DNA of 64,000 nucleotides from Glandiceps talaboti (lineage: Eukaryota; Hemichordata; Enteropneusta; Spengelidae), in assembly GCF_964340395.1 (NCBI RefSeq), contig NC_135553.1, forward strand, positions 25,634,449 to 25,698,448, given 5' to 3'. Shown here in pieces: positions 24,191 through 37,187 of the stretch (its first letter is position 1; each line of letters opens with the position of its first letter). A model generated the notes under the pieces. It worked only from the letters and a program-made list of their open reading frames with translations. It made no database searches and was not told the DNA's origin. A program made the translations under genes and the position numbers.

Positions 24191-25107
24191 AAATTATGTT
24201 TACATTTGTAACATATTTGAAATGCTAAATAAAGTCAAATCACTTCATATGAATAGCACTCAATAGACATCATTGACAGTGATGAATGCCACAAATTTTA
24301 TGTAGAACTGATTTTGTGAACATTTCCAATCCGTTGAGCTGAATCAGAAAATAAGACAAATTTCCCACTTATAGTATTATAGATAGTGTATGTGAGAAGT
24401 CAGGGAAGTACAAGAACTACACTTTTTTTTGCTTTTACCCACCAGCTACCTATGATAAGAGTATCTGGCTTTCAAAGCCCCATTACCAAATCAGGATATA
24501 CAGGTTTAGTACTGAATTCTAGAATGTACATATTATTGATCTTGACACTCAATTGGGTCACAGTACCCTTTATCATTTGAAAGTGAAGAAGGGGGTGTTG
24601 TCCCACAAAGACTTACAATAATGAACAGAGCCACCTCAAGTTATGAGAGAAATTTAAGAGTTTCTGATATGTAAACAAAACCAGAATAAGTGAATTATCC
24701 TCCAAAATAATAATCCTCCTTCATTGTGAATATTAGCCTCTATACTGACTGTATGTCAGTGAAATAAGTAAGAAACCATGACAACTGACTGCATCACTAA
24801 CAACTTTGATAATACTGTAAAACGGCTTTTAGAAAATGGACATCACATGAGTTTACAAACACAAATTAATAACTACTAAGATCATATCAATTTGAACTGA
24901 AGACTGCTTATACTTCAATAAAGAGGGACATTAAAGTCAAGTTTTCATATTGTTGGGTGACAAGTTTTATTGAAGTATGTTTAACCATCACATGATATTG
25001 GTAGAACTCATACCTGGTATTCAGTTAAACACACATAGGTAGTCTGAAAGATCCACTTGTTGGTCTGTGTATGTAACCACTAAGTACATATTACATAAGC
25101 AGAAACA

Positions 25108-25305
25108 ATGACGAATCCATCTGTATCTGTACCTTTACCTGTACCTTTACCTGTACCTGTATCTGTACCTGCATCTGTACCTGCACCTGTATCTGTATCT
25201 GTACCTGTACCTGTATCTGTATCTGTATCTGTACCTGCACCTGCATCTGTACCTGTATCTGTATCTGTACCTGTATCTGTATCTGTACCTGTATATAGAT
25301 ATGTT
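25108..25305. repeat. CTGTAC/CTGTAT hexanucleotide repeat
   Basis: About 33 hexamers of CTGTAC, CTGTAT, CTGCAC or CTGCAT in a row. Open frames on both strands (Val/Pro/Ser and Gly/Thr/Asp dipeptide patterns) are by-products. Confidence 0.95.
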
Positions 25306-25394
25306 GAATGACCAAATAACTGGTATATATGATTAACAGAGAGAGAAGACACTTAGTCAAGCTGGATGTGTGTTTTGAAGGCATCAAGAGTTCC

Positions 25395-25790
25395 AGATTT
25401 AGCTATGCTATCCTCAAGATTTGTCTAGTCTATTAATGGTCGTGGGAAGAATGAGTTTTTGAAGATGTTTGTATTACAGTTTGGTATCTGGTAGGATCTT
25501 TCATACAAAACCTAGTAATAATGTTTGGGAGTTAGCCTTGAAAGCACCAGTGTTATGACTTGACTGGATTTCAGATCATGATTTTCCAGTTCCTACTCGT
25601 TTTAGGAAAGAAACTGTGTCGGTATGCTTGGTGTTCAACTCCAGGTACTTGAAGTGGCTTCTTCTACCTGGTGCTAGATGATTTATATAGATCTTCATTT
25701 ATGATTTGGAATAGTTGTTTTAACCTTACATTTAGACATCTATCTGGTAATGGTTCCCATTTCAAACTCTGTAACTTATCTGTTACACTG
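25395..25790 (-). pseudogene. Decayed non-LTR retrotransposon (LINE), C-terminal end of the polymerase frame
   Basis: The minus strand translates to SVTDKLQSLKWEPLPDRCLN and LKQLFQIINEDLYK, then after shifts FLPR-like residues FKNSFFPRPLID followed by a stop where LINEs usually have Trp. This order (VT.KLQ.L.W..L..R, then ..L..IIN..., then F..SFFPR.I..W) is the usual C-terminal end of LINE reverse-transcriptase proteins of the CR1/L2/Jockey type. Several stops and frameshifts show that it is dead. The rest of the element is missing. Confidence 0.7.
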
Positions 25791-26029
25791 GATCTCTTAT
25801 ACTATACAATAGACATACATTGACATGAGAGAGACATGTGAAAGTACTTGTGTTGTCATTGGTCAATAGCCAGATTGATATAAAGAGCCAATTTTTGGTT
25901 TTAATAGATCTTTATTCAACTAAAAATGTTCTATTTACATGAACACTAGTAAACTACAAATGGTGATCATGCAAAATGTGTCTCTTTGGAGAGATCATAA
26001 AACAATTCTGTTTCAGTCATTCCTCTCAC

Positions 26030-27573
26030 AGACTTTCCCAATCAAACACTTTCCACTCACAGGCTCTCCCAATCAAACACTTTCCTCTCAGACTCTCCCA
26101 ATCAAACACTTTCCACTCACAGACTCTCCCAATCAGACACTTTCCACTCACAGACTCCCAATCAAACACTTTCCACTCACAGGCTCTCCCAATCAAACAC
26201 TTTCCTCTCAGACTCTCCCAATCAAACACTTTCCACTCACAGACTCTCCCAATCAAACACTTTCCACTCACAGACTCTCCCAATCAAACACTTTCCACTC
26301 ACAGACTCTCCCAATCAAACACTTTCCACTCACAGACTCTCCCAATCAAACACTTTCCACTCACAGAATCTCCCAATCAAACACTTCCACTCACAGACTC
26401 TCCCAATCAAACACTTCCACTCACAGACTCTCCCAATCAAACACTTTCCACTCACAGAATCTCCCAATCAAACACTTCCACTCACAGACTCTCCCAATCA
26501 AACACTTCCTCTCACAGAATCTCCCAATCAAACACTTCCACTCACAGACTCTCCCAATCAAACACTTTCCACTCAGACTTTCCCAATCAAACACTTTCCA
26601 CTCAGACTCTCCCAATCAGACACTTTCCACTCACAGACTCTCCCAATCAAACACTTTCCACTCACAGACTCTCCCAATCAAACACTTCCTCTCACAGAAT
26701 CTCCCAATCAAACACTTTCCACTCAGACTCTCCCAATCAAACACTTTCCACTCACAGACTCTCCCAATCAAACACTTTCCACTCACAGACTCTCCCAATC
26801 AGACACTTTCCACTCACAGACTCTCCCAATCAAACACTTTCCACTCAGAGACTCTCCCAATCAAACACTTTCCACTCACAGACTCTCCCAATCAAACACT
26901 TTCCACTCAGACTCTCCCAATCAAACACTTTCCACTCACAGAATCTCCCAATCAAACACTTTCCACTCAGAGACTCTCCCAATCAAACACTTTCCACTCA
27001 GACTCTCCCAATCAGACACTTTCCACTCACAGAATCTCCCAATCAAACACTTTCCACTCAGACTCTCCCAATCAGACACTTTCCACTCACAGACTCTCCC
27101 AATCAAACACTTTCCACTCAGACTCTCCCAATCAAACACTTTCCACTCACAGACTCTCCCAATCAAACACTTTCCACTCACAGACTCTCCCAATCAAACA
27201 CTTTCCACTCACAGACTCTCCCAATCAGACACTTTCCACTCACAGACTCTCCCAATCAAACACTTTCCACTCACAGACTCTCCCAATCAAACACTTTCCA
27301 CTCAGACTCTCCCAATCAAACACTTTCCACTCACAGAATCTCCCAATCAAACACTTTCCACTCAGAGACTCTCCCAATCAAACACTTTCCACTCAGACTC
27401 TCCCAATCAGACACTTTCCACTCACAGAATCTCCCAATCAAACACTTTCCACTCACAGACTCTCCCAATCAAACACTTTCCACTCAGACTCTCCCAATCA
27501 AACACTTCCTCTCACAGACTCTCCCAATCAAACACTTCCTCTCACAGACTCCCAATCAAACACTTTCCACTCC
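26030..27573. repeat. 31-bp minisatellite with CCAAT motif, about 51 copies
   Basis: The full unit is ACTCTCCCAATCAAACACTT plus TCCACTCACAG, 31 bp. Length variants lack AC (..CACTCAG), a T (ACACTTCC) or more. Each unit carries CCCAATCA on the plus strand. Point differences are AATCAGACAC for AATCAAACAC and ACAGAATCT for ACAGACTCT. Since 31 is not a multiple of three and no frame of the unit has a stop, all plus frames stay open, giving overlapping spurious frames of about 540 codons. Confidence 0.97.
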
Positions 27574-27705
27574 GTCTGAAATCATCCAATATTAAACTCA
27601 CAAACACTTCCTCTTACAGACACTGAAATTCTGTAATCAAACTCACAAACACTTGCACTCACAGACTCTGAAATCCTTTGATATCAAATTCAAAAACACA
27701 TGAAC
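27574..27705. repeat. Longer, diverged edge units of the 31-bp array
   Basis: Three units with a 45-47-bp period start at CTGAAAT near 27576, 27623 and 27668. They contain TAATCAAACTCACAAACACTT and CACTCACAGACTCTGAAAT, so they share the array's core and add a GAAATYCTKTRATAT block. They look like founder units from which the 31-bp form arose by internal deletion. Confidence 0.75.
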
Positions 27706-27930
27706 TAACTTAACACACAGTGTAAAACATTCTCAAGAAAAATAAATAGCTTCTTCTACTACAATACAATGTACTATTACAGATTATTTGAATGAAATTG
27801 TGTTGTACTTTGCTGCATTCAATAATAAAAAGTATGCAGTATTGGTGTACAGTCAAGTAATCTTATTATAACAGTGACATACAATACAAGCCCTACTAGT
27901 AATAGTATGACAGAAACCCATCACATACGA

Positions 27931-28095
27931 GTACATGTATGGCATACTGGTGAAGGGAGGGGTATTTGAAGGAGTGCTTGCAGTGTTTTCTGCATTCATA
28001 CTTTCACATGCATAGCGAGTGAAAATGCAGCAGAAAACACTGCAAGCACTCCTGGAAATACCCAAGTACCAACACTGGCACACATGCGGCATGGG
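27931..28095. mobile_element. Imperfect foldback element
   Basis: GGAGTGCTTGCAGTGTTTTC on the left pairs with GAAAACACTGCAAGCACTCC on the right. Pairing extends outwards to TACATGTATGGCATACTGG versus CCAGTGT...CATGCGGCATG. The loop contains CACATGCATAGCGAGTG. The total is about 165 bp, with no coding content. Confidence 0.7.
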
Positions 28096-28903
28096 CTGTT
28101 ATTATTACATATGTTTATCCAAAACAACAAATTTCCATAAAAATGATACTATGCAAGGAATAATGCCATCATTTGCATACAGGTAAGCTATAATGTGTTT
28201 GGTACTGCACTGCAGTGCAAATACCACTAGTGTGCACCAGTGTAAGTAATCTCAAGTACACATGTCATAATTAGATTATTTCTAACACAACATCTCCCCA
28301 TTCCCCCCCCCCCCACACACTTGTTGGTATATTGAAAAAAATTGCCAAGTTAAAAAAAAATGAAATAAATTATAGATTAACTATTTTATTTGGCTATGGC
28401 AAAAATGCTCAATAATGGAAGAAAACATGAATTGGAAGTATTTAAATAATGCATTACACATGGAAGACAACTGATTAAGACAATAATTCCAATTTTTGAT
28501 CATCATAATGTTACTTCAAATATTGTGAAGAAATCAGTTAATTTTGATATTAGGCTATTTCATAGATATACTGTATACATGTTTTGTTTGATCAGATACT
28601 GAGGATATAAGTCTCTGTAGTTTGGCAGTATATAGTTAAATAATTGGCATGATGATTAAACCCAGTATCTTACAAACAAGTTTCACTCTGAGTGAGTATG
28701 GGTGATTACAAAGTGATGCATATATTACATGCACTATATCACCTTTGTATAAGGTCTGTGTAAGATCAACTGGTGCATGGTAAGGAAATGACTATGCACA
28801 TACAGGCATGCACACACACAAACATACATACATGTACATGCATCCACATGCATGCATGGATTGATGGAAATGCAAACATACATATTACATGAATACACGC
28901 ATG

Positions 28904-28992
28904 CACTCACACACACACCCCCACCCCCCCACACACACAGACAGACAGACAGACAGACACACACACACACAGACACACAGACACACACACTC
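28904..28992. repeat. CA/GACA microsatellite
   Basis: (CA)n alternates with (GACA)n and short C runs. Open frames on both strands come from the repeat. Confidence 0.9.
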
Positions 28993-29510
28993 ATACCCAA
29001 ATGGAGCATGCCCATTCAAAGCCCTCTATGCCCATGGGCTAATAAACCATGGTACACATGGCACATTGTCTTCTTACACAGTCTCAGCATGCATGTTTTG
29101 CTGGGACACACAGGAAGTGTAGAATCAGTTGAATCGTCATTACAAATTGGATTATTTTTTACACTATATGATATATTAAAGAAAAGTGACAAAAGGTATA
29201 AAAAAAAATACATGTAAAAGAAATACATTTTTTCTGAAAATATTATAATTCATAATATTGCTATCAAAATATAATTTGATTTCTTAAATTATTAAAAGTG
29301 AAAAGGACATGACAGTTGAATCAATATGACTCAATACTGATAAACTCATTCATTGATGCTTTCAGCTATAACATAAAAAAATAAGATTACATATTTGTTA
29401 CTGTTTTAACAAACTGTTCTATTATTTGTTCCTTTCAATGATGTCCTGTTCACTGAATGCCAGCTTGTAAAGGTTGTTTTAAGAGAGCTAAATATTTGCA
29501 TTGCTACCTG

Positions 29511-29880
29511 CCTGTAGTCGTGAAGGACTAACACTATGCTATTTCAGCTATCCTAACTGACATTTTGATTTTTTGAATTTCTGCTTGTCCTTGAAGGATG
29601 AGTGAAAATAAAATAAAATAAAAATGTCAGTTAGGATTGCTACAATAGTGTAGACCGTGTTAGTCCTTCAAGTCTACATGTAGGCTACAGTTAAGAGAGC
29701 TGAAATAGTGTAGTAGTGTTAGTCCTTCAAGTCTACAGGTAAGCTACAGTTAGGATAGCTGAAATACTGTAGTAGTGTTAGTCCTTCAAGTCTACAGGTA
29801 CGCTACAGTTAAGAGAGCTGAAATAGTGTAGAAGTGTTAGTCCTTCAAGTCCACATGTAGACTACCTACACTCCTTAAAC
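29511..29880. repeat. Foldback with a tandemly repeated arm (59-bp period)
   Basis: The left arm (29511-29575) reads TAGTCGTGAAGGACTAACAC, then CTATTTCAGCTATCCTAACT and GACATTTT. The right side begins AAAATGTCAGTTAGGAT and continues with the inverse of the arm. There the arm is repeated head to tail: AGTCCTTCAAG recurs at 29662, 29721, 29780 and 29839, a strict 59-bp period. The loop includes an AAAAT-rich stretch. Confidence 0.85.
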
Positions 29881-30586
29881 TTGCTAGTCACAATGTTTCA
29901 GTGTTTGTCAAAAAAGACTCAACGGTCAACAAAATGCATAAAACATTTTTTCAATCTGATATATTTTGCATATTTTTTCATGTTTTTTGTCAAATCCACT
30001 GTCCATCATAACAGGTGTAATAAATGTACCATAACATGAAATAAATTGGTGCTATGTAACACTCCTATTCACTTGTACACAAACACAAATACTGATCAGC
30101 TATAGTTTGATTATTAATAGTATACAACCTAATATACAAATTCTTTCAATATCAATACTCTATATGGTCAAAAAATACAACCTGTGAACATTGATACATA
30201 TAGTATAGTTGCACTAGATGATTCAGGTTTAGTGAAAATGTTTTGACATGTGTTGACAATTTGCAGTAAACAAAGTATGGCAGACAGATGACTAATAACG
30301 TTTCTACAGGTCTACACTGTAACATAGTCATTGGTGGTGAACCTGTGGAGTTTAATTTGACACATGTGAAAAAGCACCACACTAGTACAACAGAGGCACA
30401 TTTGATTTGCACAATCATGCTTTTGATGAATCCGTAAACAAGGTTGTAAACAAAATGCTCAATCACAATCATGATTACTTACATGTAAACATTTCAAAAA
30501 GTTTCACACACTTTCTATAAATTAAATGATTTTACATCATCAAAATGATTACAATGATAACAAATCACCAGTCTGACTGAACACAA

Positions 30587-30592
30587 TTTATT
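30587..30592 (-). terminator. Polyadenylation signal of ANKRD40
   Basis: AATAAA on the minus strand, about 262 bases after the ANKRD40 stop codon. Confidence 0.45.
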
Positions 30593-30853
30593 TACATCAT
30601 GTTTTCCATCATTTCTAACTTGCTGTCAGTCACACATGCACGGTCTCTCCCAATGATATTATGTTGTCTGCCATCTTATAATCACGTCAATCATGGTTGA
30701 AGGCATGATTACTGTGCTTACCAATCATGATTGTGATGATTGTGATTGGTACTTATCACACATGAAATCACGATTGCGGTTGATAAATTATGATTGTGCA
30801 AATTGAATGCACCACAGCTCTCAAACTAAAGTAGTTGTGGTGACCTTCAGCCC

Positions 30854-33800
30854 TTAATACACTAGTCTACTTTTTGTATCCAACATGGATGAGGTTGGAC
30901 CATTGTATGTGGTACCAGGACCTTTGGCCATTTTCCTCTCTAATACAAGTTCCAGTTCCTGGAAGTCATGCAAACGTAAGACATCTTTATCTTTGCGGAC
31001 AATTGTGTTTGGCATCTTGCGAATTTTAAGAACAGCATCAGCGTTGATGCGTAATTCTTTGGCACACGTTTCCAGGAGATTTTTGTATGTAAGCTGGCAA
31101 TACTCTAGTTCAACCTCAATGTAATCTGTTTCCAATGCATTTGCCAATCGTACTTTCAAAACCAATTCTGAGGAAAACAAAAATTGAAAATGTCACAACA
31201 AATTATCTGACAAAGTTTATTCAGCAACCAACATGTAAATATCAGCATCCTATTACCTAGAGAGTAATCATGACATGCTTTCAATAATGGTACATGTATT
31301 ACTAATCTAAGTAAGTCTTTATGTAATTTAAACCTACAATGACAAGAGTGAAACTAATCTAAGACTTGAAAGTTTGAATGCAGTTCAAATCTATAAATCA
31401 ATACAAGCAACATTTGAAGTTACATAAATTGTATGTACAGTATATTTCATATTATTCTTGGAACAAACAAATTTGTATTTGACAGCCTATTGCACTGTTG
31501 CTTGATGAAATTACATTTTGCTGGGATTCTAGGGTCTATGATCCCACTGCTGACTATTGTCAATGAAAATTGAATACAATACTTCTGACTAAGACTATAT
31601 GCCTCACAGCTGTGAAAATTTAACCTCTTAGGGTACAATGTTCCTCTGGCACCAATTTCCCTGAAAACCAAAGTTGTTCAAATCTTGTCAAACTTTTGCC
31701 AAATGAAAGCTTGTTTCCCAGTACTTTTGAAATAGTAATTGAAATATGGTGGTTTAATGTCTTGTTTTCAAGGAAATCAACAATCTATTATTTGCCACAG
31801 AGTTAGTACTGTAACATTATTTGGCTGCCATATTACATTCTAAAAAAGGCTTTATTTTGATATCATTTTGTCCTCTATTTCAACAACTGACTTTTATCTT
31901 GATTTTAACTGAGAATGGGCTTGAGTTTTCCTGACAAAAGTAATAGCAGCAGTTTAACATTTTGTTTCTAAGGCATAATCTATCTTAATAGCAAAAGTTT
32001 CATAGTTGGTGTTATTCTTACCATTGCTTACAGGGCGACTTGAATGTGGTGGTGCAGAATTGAACATTTCATTCACATGGTTCATCTGTGGTTTCCAGTT
32101 GCCAGCTGAGTCAGTGTTGTAAGGAAACGGTGGATATTTCAAATAAGATGGCATAATTGGGAGACTGTCTTCTCTATTTACAGGGCTATCATCACCACCC
32201 GCATTACCTGACAAAAATAGACAAAATTGGTGTCATTTAAGTATTTCAACAAAAATACTGCCATTGGCACACCAGCACAACTTTGTTGTTTACTTGTTAT
32301 TAGTGTGGGTCTCACGAACACACGTAGATGTCATGTACCATAGTGAATTGTCTTTACTAGTAATCACTAGTCTGCAAAGGTTAGAATTAGTAATTACAAT
32401 GCACTTGGTAGTGACATCGTCCCTCAGGTTGTTATGCAAGTGTTGAAATTTGGAAGCTCATTCACTCGACAACCCCTCATTATATCACCTTGGCAGTAAA
32501 TTTAGAACTCATGATAGTATCCACTCATACATGTATGTTGATACTTTATAATGCATGTGTTTGTTTTGACTATTGTTTCCTCTGTATGTGTGTTCCACAA
32601 AGACTATTCTGTTAGCCAAGAGACTAAACTAACTGAATTGACAATGTTATTTGCCTATGACAGGGCATATATCAGCATTGATCATCACAAGCCAAGTACA
32701 TGTATCTGGTACACTGTATTCTACTAACTCTCACAGATTCAGCTTTACCTGTGAAACTTAATGTTTGTGTGACAGCTGTTACAAATAGTTTGTTTGCCAC
32801 TGTCATCTGAATCAAAACTGACAAAGATAAAATCCTTTCAATAGCTATTTTGAATCAATTTCTCTGTTTATATTTGTCTTGTAGCTCCATTCAGTGTTCA
32901 TACAATGTACAGAATTATGCATGTATAATACATAATTGTAAAATTTCAATTTGACCAAAATATTTCTTTTTCAACCATCTGTCTCATGTTGATTTAAGTT
33001 ATGTTCACTTTTACTGAATAAACATTTGTTTTTTGTCTAAATATCATTTATTGGATCACCCATCATCATTATACATATTTTGTTTTGTATTTATATAAAC
33101 CAAATTATATCTTTCCTATTCCTTACACTGTTACAATACAGTACTTCTTTACTAATGATAGGACTGTGAATACTGATACGTTAGCATTACAGAACAGGAT
33201 GACTTAATAAATCTAATATTCTACAATGGTACTCACCTCCCAGAAGTTCCTGTATTTGTTGGTTGGTTGTCAGATGTACAGCTTTTTCTCCTTTTTGAGT
33301 TTGTACATTTTTATCAGCCCCATGTTCCAATAAATATTTGGCTAGGTTAACATGGTCCCTCTTACATGCCCAATGAAGAGCAGTCCTACAAAATAGACCA
33401 CAGACCACATTATTAGAGACTAAGTATCTCAATCACATAAGTTCATAACAAAGACTCAAACTTCTTCAGTGTTTTTGCTATGGGCTCCGGGGCTGGGAAC
33501 CCTGGTAATAGGAAGGGGGTAAATCTGATAAAACTGGCATAGTTTCCCAGACATTATACTATAATATTGGCTGCGAACCCTGGTAATAGGAAGGGGGTAA
33601 ATCTGGTAAAACTGGCATAGTTTCCCAGACATTATACCATAATATTGGCTGGGAACCCTGGTAATAGGAAGGGGGTAAATCTGATAAAACTGGCATAGTT
33701 TCCCAGACATTATACCATAATATTGGCTGGGAACCCTGGTAATAGGAAGGGGGTAAATCTGATAAAACTGGCATAGTTTCCCGGACATTATACCATAATA

Positions 33801-36800
33801 TTGGTAGGGAACCCCAGTAAAATGATAAGGGAACAGAGGTAGATTTTACCTACCGCCTGTAACAAAAGATGCACATTATTAAGTGCATACGTGTACACCT
33901 CAAACTATAAGAAAATCACAAAAAAGCACCCTCTATATAGTATGAGAATTTTCTCCAAACCTTTCCTTTCTATGTACAGTCAGATAAAATGAAAATAGTC
34001 ACCATGCCAAAGATTATCCCTTCTCAGTCTCTGAATGTGAAATAATTCTAAGGACACTGAATATTTGCCTACTATTAGTACTAAGAAATATTTATATACA
34101 TGAGTCCGAGTGACTGTAGCCACTCCTCAGACTTCATTTACTTACTCTTATCAAACCAAAAACAATACAACAAATTATGCCGATGTCACTGAAGCAAATC
34201 TGACCAAATGAGAATACTCTAACCAGCAATGTTCCATGTACAAGTACTCATCACACTCACATAAGGGACAACTGTACAATGTCACACAAGTTCAATGAAC
34301 GAAACTCATTTATTTAGGCAAACACTCCCTCCCCCTCCCCCTCCCCTAAATGAACGTCACAAGCGTGACATTGACATGTTTACATATGATGTAAACCATG
34401 GTGAAAATTGAAACAGTCACACCTCTCAGGGACACAATATCACACAAGCTCAACAGGCGAACTTTGTTTAGGGGGGGAGGGGGTCTGGCATCAATGTGAT
34501 TGCTGAACTTTTTTTCACACTTCTATTAAACCAAGGGAAGTTTTGAAAACTTTCATATCTTCAATGATAATTTACTACTTAGATGTTAATAAGGTGATAA
34601 AAATTTACTTTTAATGGGAGTTATACTTATGGTAGTATTTTGATATCTTTACCATAATCTCTGTAAACAGGTTCAGAAGGTTGGAACTTCATGTTTACCC
34701 ATCATGTTTTTTACACTGCATTGATTGTAGTGGTGTGCCGCTACAATTTTCATCATAGTTTACATCATATATAAACATGTGATGTTGCAATTGTGAATGC
34801 TCATTTATGGGGAGGGGAGGGGAGGGGAGGGGACATATTGTGCGACATATTGTGCGATTGTCCCTAAGATCGATACAATGTGAAGTCTTTGTACACAATA
34901 TAAACACATTAATACACTAACCGAAAACCCAGCCCTGTATATCACATTAGCAATAAATTTTGTAATATTTATCAACATCTCTAAACAATATGTGTTTCTT
35001 TACAACATTTTGATGTACGTATGTTGTGTCCATGATTATAATTTGATGAGATTCAAACAAAGCAGTAATAAAAATGTGTGTACATGTGTTCCACATAGCA
35101 TTTGGGTGTCTTTTATTATACATGTACTTGTTTCTTTATGATTGTTTGTTGCAAATAATAGCAATAAAACAGGTGGAATCTTAGCAACTAACCACAAACT
35201 GTTATCAATGAAGGCATGAAAGTGTGAAAATGAAGTTCAGCAATCCCTCCCCCTCCCCAAGCGAATGAACTTCTTTATTGAATACTTGTATTGTGTGATC
35301 GTCCCTCAATGCATGATTATTGTGGACTTTTGAAGAAATCCATCTGATATTGTTCCTCTAGTCATCAACAACTCAGAGGTTGAAATACATGTAGTGCAGT
35401 ATTTTTAAGTTTCTCAGTGTTTACATCTCAGCCGATCTGAAATGGGAAATCAATACTGATCATATTGTAAAGCACAGCAAAGACTGTTTTTCTTAAGACG
35501 AATGAGACGCTTCCAATTTCCATGTCACCCAGGGACTGTTGGTCAAGTTCTATCGAACGGTGAGTGAAAGTGTCAATCATCGTTTGGTGGGGCAATGCCA
35601 CGGCCGATGACCGGAAATGCCTCAATCGAATCGTTAGCACTGCCAGTAGCATCATTGGGTGCCAACTTCCTTTTCTTATTAAATGAGTAGTACAACGCTA
35701 AAGTAAAGAAAAGAGCTCAGTCAATTGTAAAAGACGATTTCCATCCAGCACGTAATTTATTTACTCCAAATTATGCACTCAGGAGAGAGGTACCAAACAT
35801 CAAATCAGGTTCTAATTGCCCATTGTTTAGCTTTTACCCAACTGCAGTCCGCACTCTTAATGAATTAATTTAACTTCTGTGTTAACGCATCAATCTCGTA
35901 TTAGGAGTCATCTACAGAATACTATTTTAAAAATTTGTAAATTTTTCATTACATGCAAAATCAATGCACATTTCATTATATATGTACCAGTATATATATA
36001 TAACGGTTATTGGTATCATTCAGGTTTGCATGTACCCTGTTCCCAGTATTTTGGTTTGTGTGCCAAGATAGAAAGTCATCTTCCCCCTTATTTTTATTGT
36101 ACTTGAATCTTAGCTTGCATGCTACATTTGTATGACTTTATATCGGTTAGTGTTACATCTTAGTAGTTCAGCTTGCCTGCTGAACGGTATCATTCAATTG
36201 TGGTGTCCAGGTTTGAGTGCCTGGACTCCGTAGTAGACAACAGCCCTGACTTGCGTGTCACTGCCGCTCACCGGGTCAGTGTGAATTTAATCCCCATGAT
36301 GGACACATGAGCAGACGAAGCATCACAGTGTGTTGGGTTGACAAAAACTATCCCCTATCTCAGGCCATGCTCTGATAACTATGTTTTCTCAAACAATGTC
36401 CTTCTGTCATTCAATGTTAAAAGTTTAAAGTTTAAAGTTTATTTATTTTCTAAAGCGCCTTTTCTATTTATTTTTTTAATATTCAAAAGCGCTGTACATA
36501 CAATACATTTAAAAGTATGGTAAAATAATATAATAAAGCTAAAAACAACAAATTGGTTACAATAATTACAAAAATGACTACTTAGTAAAAGACACGTGGT
36601 AATACATCAATACAGTTTATAATATTGTTTAGATGTGTTTTAAGTTCACCTTTAAAAAGTTCAATGTCAGTGATCAGCTTTAGTTCTCCAGGAATTGAGT
36701 TCCAATTAGCTTTGGTCCACAAATGGTAAGCACTCTGTCATTTAGTGTATGTATAATGATCAGCACTCATAAGACAGATCAGACTATCATAGCTTTGTTC

Positions 36801-37119
36801 AAATCATGGCGGTATAAGGGGAGATATCCCCTAATACATCAATGTTCAAACATACATGTTGATAGTGCGAGAGCTGCATGTGGTGATCTCCAAGTGTCAT
36901 TTGTCACAACACTGGCAAAGTACAATCATTTACAAAACCTATTGATCTACCCCATGTGAAATACATATCAAACAAATTCAAGCAAACACTTAAAATACTT
37001 CAATTATTTAAATTTGTTCCGTCCTTTTCTGACACAGTACAATGTTAGCTAGACTGTCTCTAAAAAATTGCAACCCCTCCCCATAAATCTAACTACACAC
37101 ACACACGCACGCGCGCGCA

Positions 37120-37187
<68 letters not shown>

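Larger units (their letters stand above)
22900..30586. other. Convergent intergenic region between RSL1D1 and ANKRD40
   Basis: No complete gene was found. The region holds a long foldback element (23.7 kb), an unexplained minus-strand coding-like frame (24.03-24.19 kb), a hexanucleotide repeat, a decayed LINE 3' end (25.4-25.8 kb), the 1.5-kb CCAAT-containing minisatellite, two more inverted-repeat elements and a CA/GACA microsatellite. The remainder is plain AT-rich DNA. Confidence 0.6.

Noticed and set aside
25939-27595. Overlapping plus-strand frames of 546 and 539 codons
   Set aside because: Both are by-products of the 31-bp array, which is stop-free in all plus frames. No gene has two such frames, and unit indels do not respect codons.
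28734-29217. Frames of 93 and 121 codons around the CA/GACA repeat
   Set aside because: Cys/Val and Thr/His dipeptide patterns on opposite strands come from the microsatellite.
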